64,000 bases of DNA, from assembly GCA_963696645.1 (NCBI GenBank), contig CAVOKY010000013.1:1-64000 (forward strand). Reading direction: 5' to 3'. The notes beneath the pieces were generated by a model. The model did not search any database. It was given only the letters and a program-made list of their open reading frames with translations, and had not been told where the DNA came from. Origin of the DNA: JAMXLO01 sp963696645. GTDB lineage: Bacteria; Pseudomonadota; Alphaproteobacteria; Acetobacterales; Acetobacteraceae. The position numbers were made by a program, and so were the translations under genes. Shown here one piece after another: positions 16,801 through 25,442 of the stretch (the stretch's first letter is position 1; each line of letters starts with the position of its first letter).

Positions 16801-18042
16801 ATGCACCTGATGTATTTCACCGAGCAGCCGATGGCCGCCTACGATGCGAAGGAGGGCCTGAAATACGGCGCAACCGCGCTGACCTTCTCTAACAAGCACT
16901 ACGACGCGATGGAAGGCAGCCGACTCTACAACGAGTACCTGGAAGAATACATCATGGCCGACGAGTGGGGCGTCGACGGCATCATGCTGAACGAGCACCA
17001 CAATGCGCCATTCTGCATGCAGTCACGAACCAACATGTTCGGCGCGATCCTTGCAGCGGTGACCAAGCGCGCGAAGATCGTCTTCCTCGGCAATCCGCTG
17101 CCGCTGTCGGATAACCCAGTGCAGCTCGCCGAAGAGATCGCGATGATCGACATGGTTTCGAAGGGCCGTGTTGTGTCGGGCTTCGTGCGCGGCGGTGGAC
17201 AGGAACAATTGGCCAATGGCGTGAACCCCGCGTACAACCGGGAACGCTTCATCGAGGCGCACGACCTCATCACCAAGGTTTGGACCCAGCCCGGGCCGTT
17301 CCGCTGGGAAGGCACACACTATCAGCAGCGCGTCGTGAACCCCTGGGCGCTGCCCGTGCAGAAGCCGTATCCACGCGTTTGGATACCAGGCGTGCTATCG
17401 CGCGAGACGGTGATCTGGACCGCGCAGCAACGCTATCCATACATCGCCCTGAACACCGCGATCGATGCGACCAAGACGATCTGGGACACGTATTCCAAGG
17501 CGGCGGCAGACGTGGGCTACACCGCCGGACCAGAGAACTTCGGCTACCTGATCCGCGTGCACGTGCAGGACACCGAAGAGAAGGCGCTGCAGAACGCGCG
17601 CCAGTTCATGTGGATGCAGGGCGAATTCACCGGCCTTGCGCATCCGGTATGGGCCAATCCATCGGGCTACTTCTCGCCGTCAGGTCGCCGCGGCTTTGTC
17701 GAGTTCGCGGTGGGACGCGCGAAAAATCCGCGCGGGCAACCGACGTTCGAGGAGCAGGTCGCCGACACGATGATCATCGCCGGCACGCCGGACCAGGTGA
17801 TCGCGCGGCTGAAGCATCTGATCGAGCACACGCGGCCCGGTATCATGGGCATGTGGGGCAACGACGGCACGGTGCCGAGGGACGATCGTCGCCGCTGCAT
17901 CGAACTGCTGGTGAAGGAAGTCATGCCGGCAGTGAGGGAGCACGGCCAATCGCTCGGCCTGAAGGATCCGTGGGAGGCGAATGCGCCGGTGCATCTGCGC
18001 TACTCGACGGACATTCCTGTGCAGAAGGCCGCGGCGGAATAG
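16801..18042 (+). CDS. LLM-class (luciferase-like) flavin-dependent oxidoreductase
   Basis: A 413-residue protein with the bacterial luciferase-like TIM-barrel pattern: MHLMYFTEQPM at the start, YIMADEWGVDGIMLNEHHN near residue 55, LPLSDNPVQLAEEIAMIDMV, SKGRVVSGFVRGGGQEQ near 120 and a C-terminal GTPDQVIARLKHLIE. Family members use reduced flavin and O2 to oxygenate substrates such as ketones, terpenoids or sulfur compounds. It probably forms an operon with the upstream hydrolase-fold gene, with GGGGAG before the ATG. A separate flavin reductase is not seen nearby. The substrate is unknown. Confidence 0.85.
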   Translation: MHLMYFTEQPMAAYDAKEGLKYGATALTFSNKHYDAMEGSRLYNEYLEEYIMADEWGVDGIMLNEHHNAPFCMQSRTNMFGAILAAVTKRAKIVFLGNPLPLSDNPVQLAEEIAMIDMVSKGRVVSGFVRGGGQEQLANGVNPAYNRERFIEAHDLITKVWTQPGPFRWEGTHYQQRVVNPWALPVQKPYPRVWIPGVLSRETVIWTAQQRYPYIALNTAIDATKTIWDTYSKAAADVGYTAGPENFGYLIRVHVQDTEEKALQNARQFMWMQGEFTGLAHPVWANPSGYFSPSGRRGFVEFAVGRAKNPRGQPTFEEQVADTMIIAGTPDQVIARLKHLIEHTRPGIMGMWGNDGTVPRDDRRRCIELLVKEVMPAVREHGQSLGLKDPWEANAPVHLRYSTDIPVQKAAAE

Positions 18043-18045
18043 CGG

Positions 18046-18090
18046 TTGACGCTGGTAAGGAATATCCTTACGTGACGGATGTTCCTTACC
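18046..18090 (+). promoter_or_regulatory. Putative promoter and operator of the MazEF-like module
   Basis: A TTGACG hexamer (18046-18051) is followed by three copies of a GTAAGG/CCTTAC motif. GGTAAGGAA (18054-18062) pairs with TTCCTTACC (18082-18090) as a perfect 9-bp inverted repeat, and TCCTTAC (18065-18071) is a third half-site. Antitoxins of this kind usually bind palindromes at their own promoter, so autorepression is likely but inferred. Confidence 0.5.
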
Positions 18091-18103
18091 AAGGTTTTCT
18101 GCC

Positions 18104-18337
18104 GTGATTACCAGCAAGCTCACCAGCAAGGCTCAGACAACAATTCCCCAACCAGTGCGTGCAGCTCTGGGTGTGACCGAGGGCGACGAACTCGCCTACA
18201 TAATCGAGCACGGGCGCGTCGTACTGACCAAGGCTCCGCCGCGACTGCCTCGCCGGTGCGATCCTCAGGAGGATCCATTTTCGACATTCTGGGAGTGGGA
18301 TACAAAAGAAGACGACGAAGACTTCGCCGACCTTTGA
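18104..18337 (+). CDS. AbrB/MazE-like antitoxin
   Basis: A 77-residue protein. Residues 1-48 (MITSKLTSKAQTTIPQPVRA, then ALGVTEGDELAYIIEHGRVVL) form a swapped-hairpin AbrB/SpoVT DNA-binding domain. The acidic tail (WDTKEDDEDFADL) would wrap the toxin. The start is a GTG with AAGG nine bases upstream. Fifteen bases later comes a PemK/MazF-like gene, so this is a type II antitoxin that should bind both its promoter and the toxin. Confidence 0.8.
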   Translation: MITSKLTSKAQTTIPQPVRAALGVTEGDELAYIIEHGRVVLTKAPPRLPRRCDPQEDPFSTFWEWDTKEDDEDFADL

Positions 18338-18352
18338 TTTGCGGCGATAGGC

Positions 18353-18715
18353 ATGGGTCCGCGCAGCGGCTTCAATGTGTGGGACGTTGTGCGCGTTGAG
18401 TTCCCTTACGCAGATCAGCCGATTGCGCGCAAGCGGCCTGCATTGGTCATAGCGGCTCCCGACCTCGAGGGGCCCTTCGCAATCTTGTGGCTCGTGATGA
18501 TTACTAGTGCCCGCCATGCCGCATGGCTTGGGGATGTCGCCATCATCGATCTCGACAGCGCCGGTTTGCCGCGTCCAAGCTACATCAGAACGTCGAAAGT
18601 GGCGACCATCGACACGCGTTATGTTGTCACTATCGGTTCAATCGCAGAACCGGATCGGCGTGAGGTTGCCCAGTGCCTGCGCACGCCGCTTGCTACTGTT
18701 CTACGCATAATGTGA
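18353..18715 (+). CDS. PemK/MazF-family toxin (endoribonuclease)
   Basis: A 120-residue protein with the MazF/PemK fold pattern: VWDVVRVEFPYADQPIARKR (the F/Y-x-D and K-R-P segment), PALVIAA, MITSARHAAWLGDVAI and RPSYIRTSKVATID near the C-terminus. MazF-like toxins cut RNA at short motifs when the antitoxin is degraded. The ribosome-binding site is weak, which would keep toxin below antitoxin. It is paired with the AbrB-type antitoxin 15 bases upstream and sits between catabolic genes and a decayed ligase. Confidence 0.8.
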   Translation: MGPRSGFNVWDVVRVEFPYADQPIARKRPALVIAAPDLEGPFAILWLVMITSARHAAWLGDVAIIDLDSAGLPRPSYIRTSKVATIDTRYVVTIGSIAEPDRREVAQCLRTPLATVLRIM

Positions 18716-18719
18716 ATAT

Positions 18720-19130
18720 TCAGCGTGCTCGCCGGACATTATCGCGGAATTCGAACTTCCCGGTCTTTCCGATGGACGTCTTCTGCAGCGTACCGAATGT
18801 CACCAAGCGCGGGCACTTGAAATGCGCCTGGTGCGTACGGCACCAGTTGCAACACCACGCACTTGAGGTTGCCGATGGTACCCGATGTGTTGTTCAGCGC
18901 AATCGCCAGCCATTCGTCATCGGGTGTCCGCACCGGAAACGTCGGGTCGCCATCGGCAATAAGCGCCTCGCGGTCGGCGTCAATATCAACCACAATCTGT
19001 TGCGTCGCTCGCCATGAGCTACCGCGACGCACGGTCCGTACAGGCGTACCGCGCGAACCAGGAATGATATGGCCGACAGCGGCACATAGTTTGGCGATGT
19101 GCGATCGAGATTCTGTTCGTAGATGGAAAG
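18720..19130 (-). pseudogene. Decayed acyl-CoA synthetase (AMP-binding) remnant
   Basis: About 410 bases hold three pieces of an AMP-forming acyl-CoA ligase in order, reading from the right. The N-terminal start is LSIYEQNLDRTSPNYVPLSA near 19130. A middle piece in a second frame has DDEWLAIALNNTSGTIGN, a mutated adenylate-binding loop. The C-terminal lysine region (HFKCPRLVTFGTLQKTSIGK, then TGKFEFRDNVRRA) comes in a third frame near 18800. Roughly 350-400 of the normal ~540 residues are missing. Deletions plus frameshifts mean it cannot make an enzyme. It borders the toxin-antitoxin module and an intact crotonase gene. Confidence 0.8.
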
Positions 19131-19206
19131 GCGGTATCCTTGCGCCCGTGGTACCCTTCGCCTAGCGTCAGTCACGCGCAGCAGCAATGCCAATCGGGGA
19201 ACCAGC

Positions 19207-19974
19207 ATGGCAGGTTCGGTCAAACTGACAGTTCAGGATTACATCGCCACGGTGGTGATGGATCGGCCGCCGGTGAATGCGCAGAACTCTGAATTCCGCC
19301 AGGAGGTGATCACCACGTTTGACTCATTGGCCGACCGGGACGATGTGCGCGTCGCCATCCTGACCGGCACGGGCCGGATGTTCTCTGCCGGCGCCGACAT
19401 GAAGGAGCGGCCGGACCCGGAGCATCCCGGCGAATACTGGCACTTCAACCGCCTCGCACGCGAGGGATTCAACGCCATCGCCGAATGCGCCAAGCCGGTT
19501 ATAGCCGCGGTGAACGGCCCCGCGTTGGGTGCCGGTCTCGGCCTGGTGGCCGCGTGCGACATCATCCTATGTTCCGACAATGCGCAACTCGGCATGCCGG
19601 AAATCGATGTCGGCCTGGCAGGCGGCGCGGCAATGCTCCAGACCCTGTTCGGTCGATCGCGTGCGCGGCGCATGTTCTACACCGGCTGGCGCGTTCCGGC
19701 AGATGAGTTGTACCGCACCGGCGTGGTGGAATGCTGCGTGCCATTGGAACAGTTGATGCCCGAGGCGATGAAGATCGCTACCGAGATCGCCTCGAAAAGC
19801 CCGATCGGCATGCGATACGCCAAGCAATCGATGAACACCACGATGCACATGCCGGCGCGCGACGGCTACCGATTCGAGCAGGGCATCACCGTGATGCTGT
19901 CGAAGACCGAGGATGCGCAGGAAGCTCGCCGTGCCTTCATCGAAAAGCGCAAGCCGGTATTCAAGGGACGCTGA
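19207..19974 (+). CDS. Enoyl-CoA hydratase/isomerase family protein
   Basis: A 255-residue crotonase-fold protein: VVMDRPPVNAQNSEF near residue 18, the oxyanion-hole segment GRMFSAGADMKERPDP near 58, and AVNGPALGAGLGLVAACDII near 102, then LPxIDVGLAGG-type loop EIDVGLAGGAAM. Crotonases act on acyl-CoA thioesters (hydration, isomerisation, ring cleavage). The start is the ATG after GGGGAACC; an upstream in-frame ATG overlaps the pseudogene region. It precedes a flavin monooxygenase gene by 90 bases and probably shares its pathway. Confidence 0.88.
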   Translation: MAGSVKLTVQDYIATVVMDRPPVNAQNSEFRQEVITTFDSLADRDDVRVAILTGTGRMFSAGADMKERPDPEHPGEYWHFNRLAREGFNAIAECAKPVIAAVNGPALGAGLGLVAACDIILCSDNAQLGMPEIDVGLAGGAAMLQTLFGRSRARRMFYTGWRVPADELYRTGVVECCVPLEQLMPEAMKIATEIASKSPIGMRYAKQSMNTTMHMPARDGYRFEQGITVMLSKTEDAQEARRAFIEKRKPVFKGR

Positions 19975-20064
19975 ACCATGGATCTGCGACGGCGTGACAA
20001 TGCCGGTGCGGTCGTCCCGGTCGACGACGGGTTGCGGCGCCATCAATTCTGAAGGGATTACATC

Positions 20065-21411
20065 ATGCGCCAAATGGTACTCGTGGGTTTTCTTCAGGCG
20101 CAGAACTGCACGACACTTGCCAGTGCCTGGCGCCATCCCGAATCGCGCACCGATTTCACCTCGGCCGCCTACTACCAGAAGATCGGGCAGGTGCTGGAGG
20201 AAGGCAAGTTCCAGCTTGCGTTCTTCGACGACAGGCTGGCGATGCCGGACATTTATGGCGGCAACCCGGCCGAGGTGGTGGCAAACGGCGTGCGCGTCGT
20301 GAAGATGGACCCAGTGGTGACGCTGCTTGCCATGGGCTTCGGCACGCGCCGGCTTGGCATCGGCGCGACCGCTTCCACCACTTACTACGAGCCGTTCGAT
20401 GTGGCACGCCGGTTCCAGACCGTGGATCACATGCTGGCTGGGCGCGCCGCGTGGAACGTGGTGACATCGGTCAATGATGGCGAAGCGCAGAACATGGGTC
20501 GCGAGGTGCATCTCGCGCACGACCTGCGCTACGACCGCGCCGATGAGTTCATGGAGATCGTACTCGGCTGCTGGGATGCCTGGGAGGACGATGCGCTCGT
20601 CGTCGACAAACAGAGCGGCCTTTTCGCGCACCCGGAAAAGGTGCACCGCATGGAGTATCGCGGGAAATTCCTGAACTCGCGCGGAACGTTCACGGTGCCG
20701 CGCTCACCGCAGGGCCATCCGGTGGTGATCCAGGCGGGTTCGTCCGATCGCGGCAAGCGGTTCTCGGAACGTTGGGCGGAGACGGTGTTCGTCGGCTATC
20801 CGGATTTCGAGGAGGGCAAGCGCCGATACGCTGCGTTCAAGCAGGGCGTGGCGCAATTGGGGCGCGACCCCGACCTGGTGACCGTCAATACAATCGCCTA
20901 TCCGGTTGTTGCCGCGACCAGGACCGAGGCCGAGGACAAGATGGCATTGATCGAGACGCTGTATCGCGAGGTGGATGGGCTATCGCTGTTGTCCGAGGCG
21001 CTGAACTTCGATTTCTCGACGAAGGGTATGGACGAAGCGTTTTCGGACGAGGAACTGGAGGGCATGTCGGGGATGCAGGCAATGCGCGATCGCGTGATGC
21101 GCGTCATCGGCCGCAATCCGACGGTGCGCGATTTCCTCGAGGTCACGCGGCGTGGCCGGCCGCGCGAGGCGATTGTTGGCGGGCCGAAGGAAGTCGCCGA
21201 CCGGTTCGAGAAGTGGTTCGTGGAGCGGGCCTGCGATGGGTACGTGGTCGGCGGCACGCACACGCCAGGCACGTTCGAGGATTTCGTGCGGTTTGTCGTG
21301 CCCGAATTGCAGCGGCGCGGGATCTTCCAGAAGGACTACAAGGGCGCGACGCTGCGGGAGAATTTGGGTTTGCCGATGCCGCGGCTGGGTTGGTGGAAGG
21401 CTGCGGTGTAG
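20065..21411 (+). CDS. NtaA/SnaA/DszA-type flavin-dependent monooxygenase
   Basis: A 448-residue luciferase-superfamily monooxygenase of the NtaA/SnaA/DszA branch. The start is MRQMVLVGFLQAQNCTTLAS, then AWRHPESRTDF, FFDDRLAMPDIYGG, EPFDVARRFQTVDHMLAGRA, AWNVVTSVNDGEAQNMG, VIQAGSSDRGKRFSERWAE and a C-terminal GYVVGGTHTPGTFEDFV. Characterised relatives oxidise nitrilotriacetate or dibenzothiophene sulfone using FMNH2 from a separate reductase. The actual substrate is unknown. GAAGGGA precedes the ATG. It follows a crotonase gene and converges with a thiolase gene 26 bases away. Confidence 0.87.
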   Translation: MRQMVLVGFLQAQNCTTLASAWRHPESRTDFTSAAYYQKIGQVLEEGKFQLAFFDDRLAMPDIYGGNPAEVVANGVRVVKMDPVVTLLAMGFGTRRLGIGATASTTYYEPFDVARRFQTVDHMLAGRAAWNVVTSVNDGEAQNMGREVHLAHDLRYDRADEFMEIVLGCWDAWEDDALVVDKQSGLFAHPEKVHRMEYRGKFLNSRGTFTVPRSPQGHPVVIQAGSSDRGKRFSERWAETVFVGYPDFEEGKRRYAAFKQGVAQLGRDPDLVTVNTIAYPVVAATRTEAEDKMALIETLYREVDGLSLLSEALNFDFSTKGMDEAFSDEELEGMSGMQAMRDRVMRVIGRNPTVRDFLEVTRRGRPREAIVGGPKEVADRFEKWFVERACDGYVVGGTHTPGTFEDFVRFVVPELQRRGIFQKDYKGATLRENLGLPMPRLGWWKAAV

Positions 21412-21437
21412 TCCGGAAGCAACCAGCGCACTCCGCG

Positions 21438-22625
21438 CTAAATCCGTTCAAACACCGCTGCAATCCCCTGTCCGCCGCCAATGCACATCGTCACCAGTGC
21501 ATAGCGGCCGCCGATGCGTTCCAGTTCGTAGAGCGCCTTCACCGCGAGGATCGTGCCCGTCGCGCCGACCGGATGGCCGAGCGAAATGCCGGACCCATTC
21601 GGGTTGGTCTTCTCTGGGTCGAAGCCGAGGTCCTTTGCTACGGCACAGGCCTGCGCGGCGAACGCTTCGTTGCTTTCGATCACATCGATATCTGCCAGCG
21701 CCAGCCCGGCGCGCTGCAATGCCAGCCGCGTCGCCGGTACCGGCCCAATGCCCATGATCTTCGGATCAACGCCGGCGTTGGCGTACGCCACCAACCGACC
21801 CATCGGCTTCGCGCCGCGCTTCTCCGCTGTTTCGCGATCCATCAGCACAACGGCCGCCGCACCATCGTTGATACCGGACGCATTGCCCGCGGTCACTGTG
21901 CCATCCTTGCGGAACACCGGACGCAGCTTCGCCAGGTCTTCGGCACTCGCATCGGCCCGCACGTGTTCGTCGGTATCGAACACGGTCTCGCCGCGTCGCG
22001 TTTTCAGCTTGATCGGCAGGATCTGCCGCTTGAACCGTCCTTCGGAAATCGCCCGCGCCGCTCGATGATGCGATTCGACCGCCAGCGCATCCTGATCGCC
22101 CCGCGTGATCTGGTGGCTCTCCGCCAGGTTCTCCGCCGTCTCGCCCATATGGATGTTGTCGAATGGGTCGTGCAGCGCAGCCAGCATCATGTCGATCATC
22201 GCCGCGTCGCCCATGCGCGCGCCCCAACGCACACCCTGCGCCAGGTACGGCGCACGGCTCATGCTCTCGACGCCGCCGCCCACCGCGATGTCGGTATCGC
22301 CCAGCATGATGGTCTGCGCCGCCGACACAATTGCCTGAAGTCCCGATCCGCACAACCGGTTCAACGTCAGCGCCGGTGCGTCCTTCGTCACACCGGCATT
22401 CATCGCCGCTACGCGCGCCATGTACATGTCCTTCGGCTCGGTGTGGATCACGTTGCCGAACACCACCTGTCCCACTTCGTCGCCGCCGACACCGGCACGC
22501 GACAACGCCTCGCGCACCACCTGAGCGCCCAGATCGGTCGGCGCGACGTCCTTCAGTCCGCCACCGAAATCGCCGATAGCGGTGCGCACACCGGATACGA
22601 CGACAACCTCGCGCTGCATTGCCAT
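21438..22625 (-). CDS. Thiolase family protein (acetyl-CoA acyltransferase)
   Basis: A 395-residue thiolase: active-site Cys in LNRLCGSGLQAIV (near residue 90), GIxLGHPVGATG with the catalytic His near 350, and the second Cys in CIGGGQG near 380. It would cleave or form 3-ketoacyl-CoA. The start at 22625 (MAMQREVVVVSGVRTAIGDF) matches the family and lies one base past the stop of the FAH-family gene, so the two are one operon. Its neighbours suggest the last step of an acyl-CoA degradation route. Confidence 0.92.
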   Translation of the reverse strand: MAMQREVVVVSGVRTAIGDFGGGLKDVAPTDLGAQVVREALSRAGVGGDEVGQVVFGNVIHTEPKDMYMARVAAMNAGVTKDAPALTLNRLCGSGLQAIVSAAQTIMLGDTDIAVGGGVESMSRAPYLAQGVRWGARMGDAAMIDMMLAALHDPFDNIHMGETAENLAESHQITRGDQDALAVESHHRAARAISEGRFKRQILPIKLKTRRGETVFDTDEHVRADASAEDLAKLRPVFRKDGTVTAGNASGINDGAAAVVLMDRETAEKRGAKPMGRLVAYANAGVDPKIMGIGPVPATRLALQRAGLALADIDVIESNEAFAAQACAVAKDLGFDPEKTNPNGSGISLGHPVGATGTILAVKALYELERIGGRYALVTMCIGGGQGIAAVFERI

Positions 22626-22626
22626 G

Positions 22627-23410
22627 TCAGCTCTCCCGCACCACCTGATTGCGCAACGTGCCGATGCCGCTGATCTCGATCTCGCAGACATCGCCGTGCT
22701 TCATGTTCGCCGTGGCACCCTCGGTGCCCATCCACAGCACGTCGCCGGGATACAGCGTCAGGTATCGTGTCATCGCCACCAGGAAATCCACCACGCCGAA
22801 CACCATGTGATTGGTCGGGAAGGCGACCATCTCCTTGCCGTTCAGCCGCACCTTGGTGACCAGATTTTCCAACGTCACATTGGTCTCGATCCACGGGCCC
22901 ATCGGCTTGAACGTATCGGTGTTCTTCGCCCGCCAAAGCGTGCGATCGCTCTTCTGCCAGGTCCGCTCGCTGACGTCGTTGCCGATCGTGTAGCCCAGAA
23001 CAGCGGAAAGCGCATTGTCGCGTGTCAGATGCTTGCACTTGCGGCCGATCACCACCACCAGTTCGCCCTCGGTACTGGACCATTTCGGTGGCATCCTTTG
23101 GAATGACGATGTTCTCGCCATGCGCGATCAGCGCGTTGTTGGCGCGATAGCCTGCATCCGCGTTGGTCGGCAGTTCCACTTTCAAGCCGAGTTTCTCGGC
23201 CGCCTCGCGCACATGGTCGGCGTAGTTCAGGCCGGCGGCATAGAAGGTTGGCGGTTCCACTGGGATCAGCAGCCTCACATCCGACAGTTTCAGCATGGTG
23301 GACGTGCGTTCCCAACTGTCGAATGGCGAGCCGTGCACCGGAATGATCTGGTCGCCCTCCACCACGCCGTAGGTCGGTGTGCCGTTCTGCTCGAAACGTG
23401 CCCAGCGCAT
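22627..23410 (-). pseudogene. Fumarylacetoacetate hydrolase family protein, one-base frameshift
   Basis: Two frames together encode a complete FAH-family protein of about 260 residues. The first part runs MRWARFEQNGTPTYGVVEGD ... FYAAGLNYADHVREAAEKLG ... ENIVIPKDATEMVQY. The second runs EGELVVVIGRKCKHLT ... LGYTIGNDVSERTWQKSD ... FPTNHMVFGVVDFL ... GDVCEIEISGIG. The join needs removal of one base at 23071-23072 (CC read as C on the coding strand). FAH enzymes hydrolyse or isomerise beta-diketo acids; the metal-site Glu pair lies in the EGELVVVIG segment, exactly at the break. It is one base upstream of the thiolase start. Recent inactivation or a sequencing error are both possible. Confidence 0.8.
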
Positions 23411-23520
23411 GGCTCTGTTTCCTCATCCTGTTGCGTGTTGCCCGCAGCCGCTCCGCACCATACACGCGAAGCCGCGGGTCCACCATCAGTTGGTCATCGC
23501 GGTGCCCCACCCGCCCCCCT

Positions 23521-23620
23521 GTCATTGCGAGGAGCGTCAGCGACGAAGCAATCTCCCACGTGTATTGCGCGCACGACTGGCGGGAGCTTGCTTCGTCGCT
23601 GGCGCTGCTCGCAATGACAG
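23521..23620. repeat. TCATTGCGAGGAGC palindromic repeat, copy 2
   Basis: The left arm GTCATTGCGAGGAGCGTCAG (then CGACGAAGCAATCTCCC) and the right arm GGGAGCTTGCTTCGTCGCTG (then GCGCTGCTCGCAATGAC) are inverted around about 30 bases. It belongs to the family at 14983, 35583 and 40172 and lies between the FAH-family start and the acyl-CoA synthetase stop on the same strand. The rest of the 227-base gap (23411-23637) shows nothing recognisable. Confidence 0.78.
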
Positions 23621-23637
23621 AGTGGGCATGACCTGGA

Positions 23638-25350
23638 TCACGCCGTCGCCGCTTCCTTCACGCCCAATTCCGCAACCATGCGCTCGCGCATGATGAACTT
23701 CTGCATCTTGCCGGTCACCGTCATCGGGAACTCGTCGACGAACCGAATATGCCGCGGCACCTTGTAGTGTGCGATCTGGTCGCGGCAGAATTCCCGCACC
23801 TCCTCCGCTGTCAGCACTTCGCCGGCGCGCAGCTTGACCCAGGCGCACAGCTCCTCGCCATAACGCTCATCCGGCACACCGAACACCTGCACATCCTGGA
23901 TCTTGGGATGACGATACAGGAACTCCTCGATCTCGCGCGGATACACATTCTCGCCGCCACGGATCACCATGTCCTTGATCCGCCCGACGATGTTGCAATA
24001 GCCGTCAGCATCCATCGTCGCCAGGTCGCCGGTGTGCATCCAGCCCGCCGCATCGATCGCCTGTGCGGTGCGCTCCGCATCGTCCCAATATCCGAGCATC
24101 ACCGAGTAGCCGCGGGTACAGAATTCGCCGGCCGTGCCGCGCGGCACCACGCGCCCCTCGGCATCAACGATCTTCACCTCGACATGGGGATGCACGCGCC
24201 CGACCGTCGAGACGCGCCGCTCCACCGGATCATCCAGCGCCGTCTGCGTGCTGACCGGGCTGGTCTCCGTCATGCCGTAGCCGATCGTCATCTCGCGCAG
24301 GTGCATGTCGCGGATGCAGCGGCGCATCACCTCGATCGGGCATGGCGCGCCGGCCATCATGCCGGTGCGCAGGCTGGTCAGGTCGAAATTCCCGAAATCC
24401 GCATGCTCGAGCTGGGCGATGAACATGGTCGGCACACCGTAGAGCGACGTGCAGCGTTCCTCCGCCACGGTCTGCAACGTGGCTAGCGGATCGAAGCCCT
24501 CGCCTGGGTACACCATCGCGGAACCATGCGTGATGCAGGCCAGATTGCCGATCACCATGCCGAAGCAGTGATACAGCGGCACCGGGATGCAGACCTTGTC
24601 CTGCTCGGTGTAGCGCATCGCCTGACCGAGGAAGTATCCGTTATTGAGGATGTTGTGGTGAGTCAGCGTGGCGCCCTTCGGCAGCCCGGTAGTGCCTGAC
24701 GTGAACTGGATGTTGATCGCCTCGTCGAACTGCAACGTGCCCGCCAGTTCGGCCAGTCGTGCACGGTGCGACGCGGCGCCCATGCTGTACACACTGTCGA
24801 ACGGGATCATGCCCGGCGCTGGCGTATCGCCGATCTGGATCACCGTCCGCAACGACGGCAGTTTCGCTGCATCGAGGTGGCCGGGGCGCGCATGGCGCAA
24901 TTCCGGCGCCAGCGTGTTGATCATCCCGACATAGTCGGAGGCCCTGAACGACGTCGCGGTGATCAGCGCCCGGCAGCCGACCTTGTTCAGCGCATATTCA
25001 ACTTCGGACAGCCGGTACGCCGGGTTGATGTTCACCAGGATCAGCCCGGCCTTGGCGGTGGCGAACTGCGTCACCACCCATTCGGCATTGTTCGGCGACC
25101 AGATGCCGATCCGTTCGCCCGGCTGCAGCCCGAGCGCGACCAGCCCGGCGGCGAACGCATCGACCTTCTCGCCCAGTTCGCGATAGCTCCAGCGTACGCC
25201 CTGCTGGTGCACGACCAGCGCGGGCCGGTCGCCCCAGCGCGCAACGGTGCGGTCGAAGTGGCAGCCAATCGTCTCGCCAAGGAGGGCGACGTTGCTGGCG
25301 CCATGCACATAGCTCGGTGCAGCGTCGGTCAAGGGCGTGCTCCCATGCAT
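23638..25350 (-). CDS. AMP-binding acyl-CoA synthetase
   Basis: A 570-residue AMP-forming ligase of the fatty-acyl-CoA synthetase type. The adenylate-binding loop FTSGTTGLPKGATLTHHN lies near residue 195, GYGMTETSPVS near 330, TGDLATMDADGYCNIVGR near 435 and the C-terminal catalytic Lys in TVTGKMQKFIMRE near 555. It activates a carboxylic acid to its CoA thioester using ATP. The acid is not identifiable; the setting suggests an alicyclic, aromatic or branched acid. The ATG at 25350 (MHGSTPLTDAAPSYVHG) begins the conserved N-terminus; an upstream extension is unlikely. It is divergent from a thiolase gene 92 bases away. Confidence 0.9.
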   Translation of the reverse strand: MHGSTPLTDAAPSYVHGASNVALLGETIGCHFDRTVARWGDRPALVVHQQGVRWSYRELGEKVDAFAAGLVALGLQPGERIGIWSPNNAEWVVTQFATAKAGLILVNINPAYRLSEVEYALNKVGCRALITATSFRASDYVGMINTLAPELRHARPGHLDAAKLPSLRTVIQIGDTPAPGMIPFDSVYSMGAASHRARLAELAGTLQFDEAINIQFTSGTTGLPKGATLTHHNILNNGYFLGQAMRYTEQDKVCIPVPLYHCFGMVIGNLACITHGSAMVYPGEGFDPLATLQTVAEERCTSLYGVPTMFIAQLEHADFGNFDLTSLRTGMMAGAPCPIEVMRRCIRDMHLREMTIGYGMTETSPVSTQTALDDPVERRVSTVGRVHPHVEVKIVDAEGRVVPRGTAGEFCTRGYSVMLGYWDDAERTAQAIDAAGWMHTGDLATMDADGYCNIVGRIKDMVIRGGENVYPREIEEFLYRHPKIQDVQVFGVPDERYGEELCAWVKLRAGEVLTAEEVREFCRDQIAHYKVPRHIRFVDEFPMTVTGKMQKFIMRERMVAELGVKEAATA

Positions 25351-25442
25351 TGTTGTCGGGCTGATATTGTCCCGCTTCGCGCCTACATGGCCAGAGGCAT
25401 CGGGCGGCGCTAGTCTGCCAGCCCGCAAGAGGAGAGCCAGAC

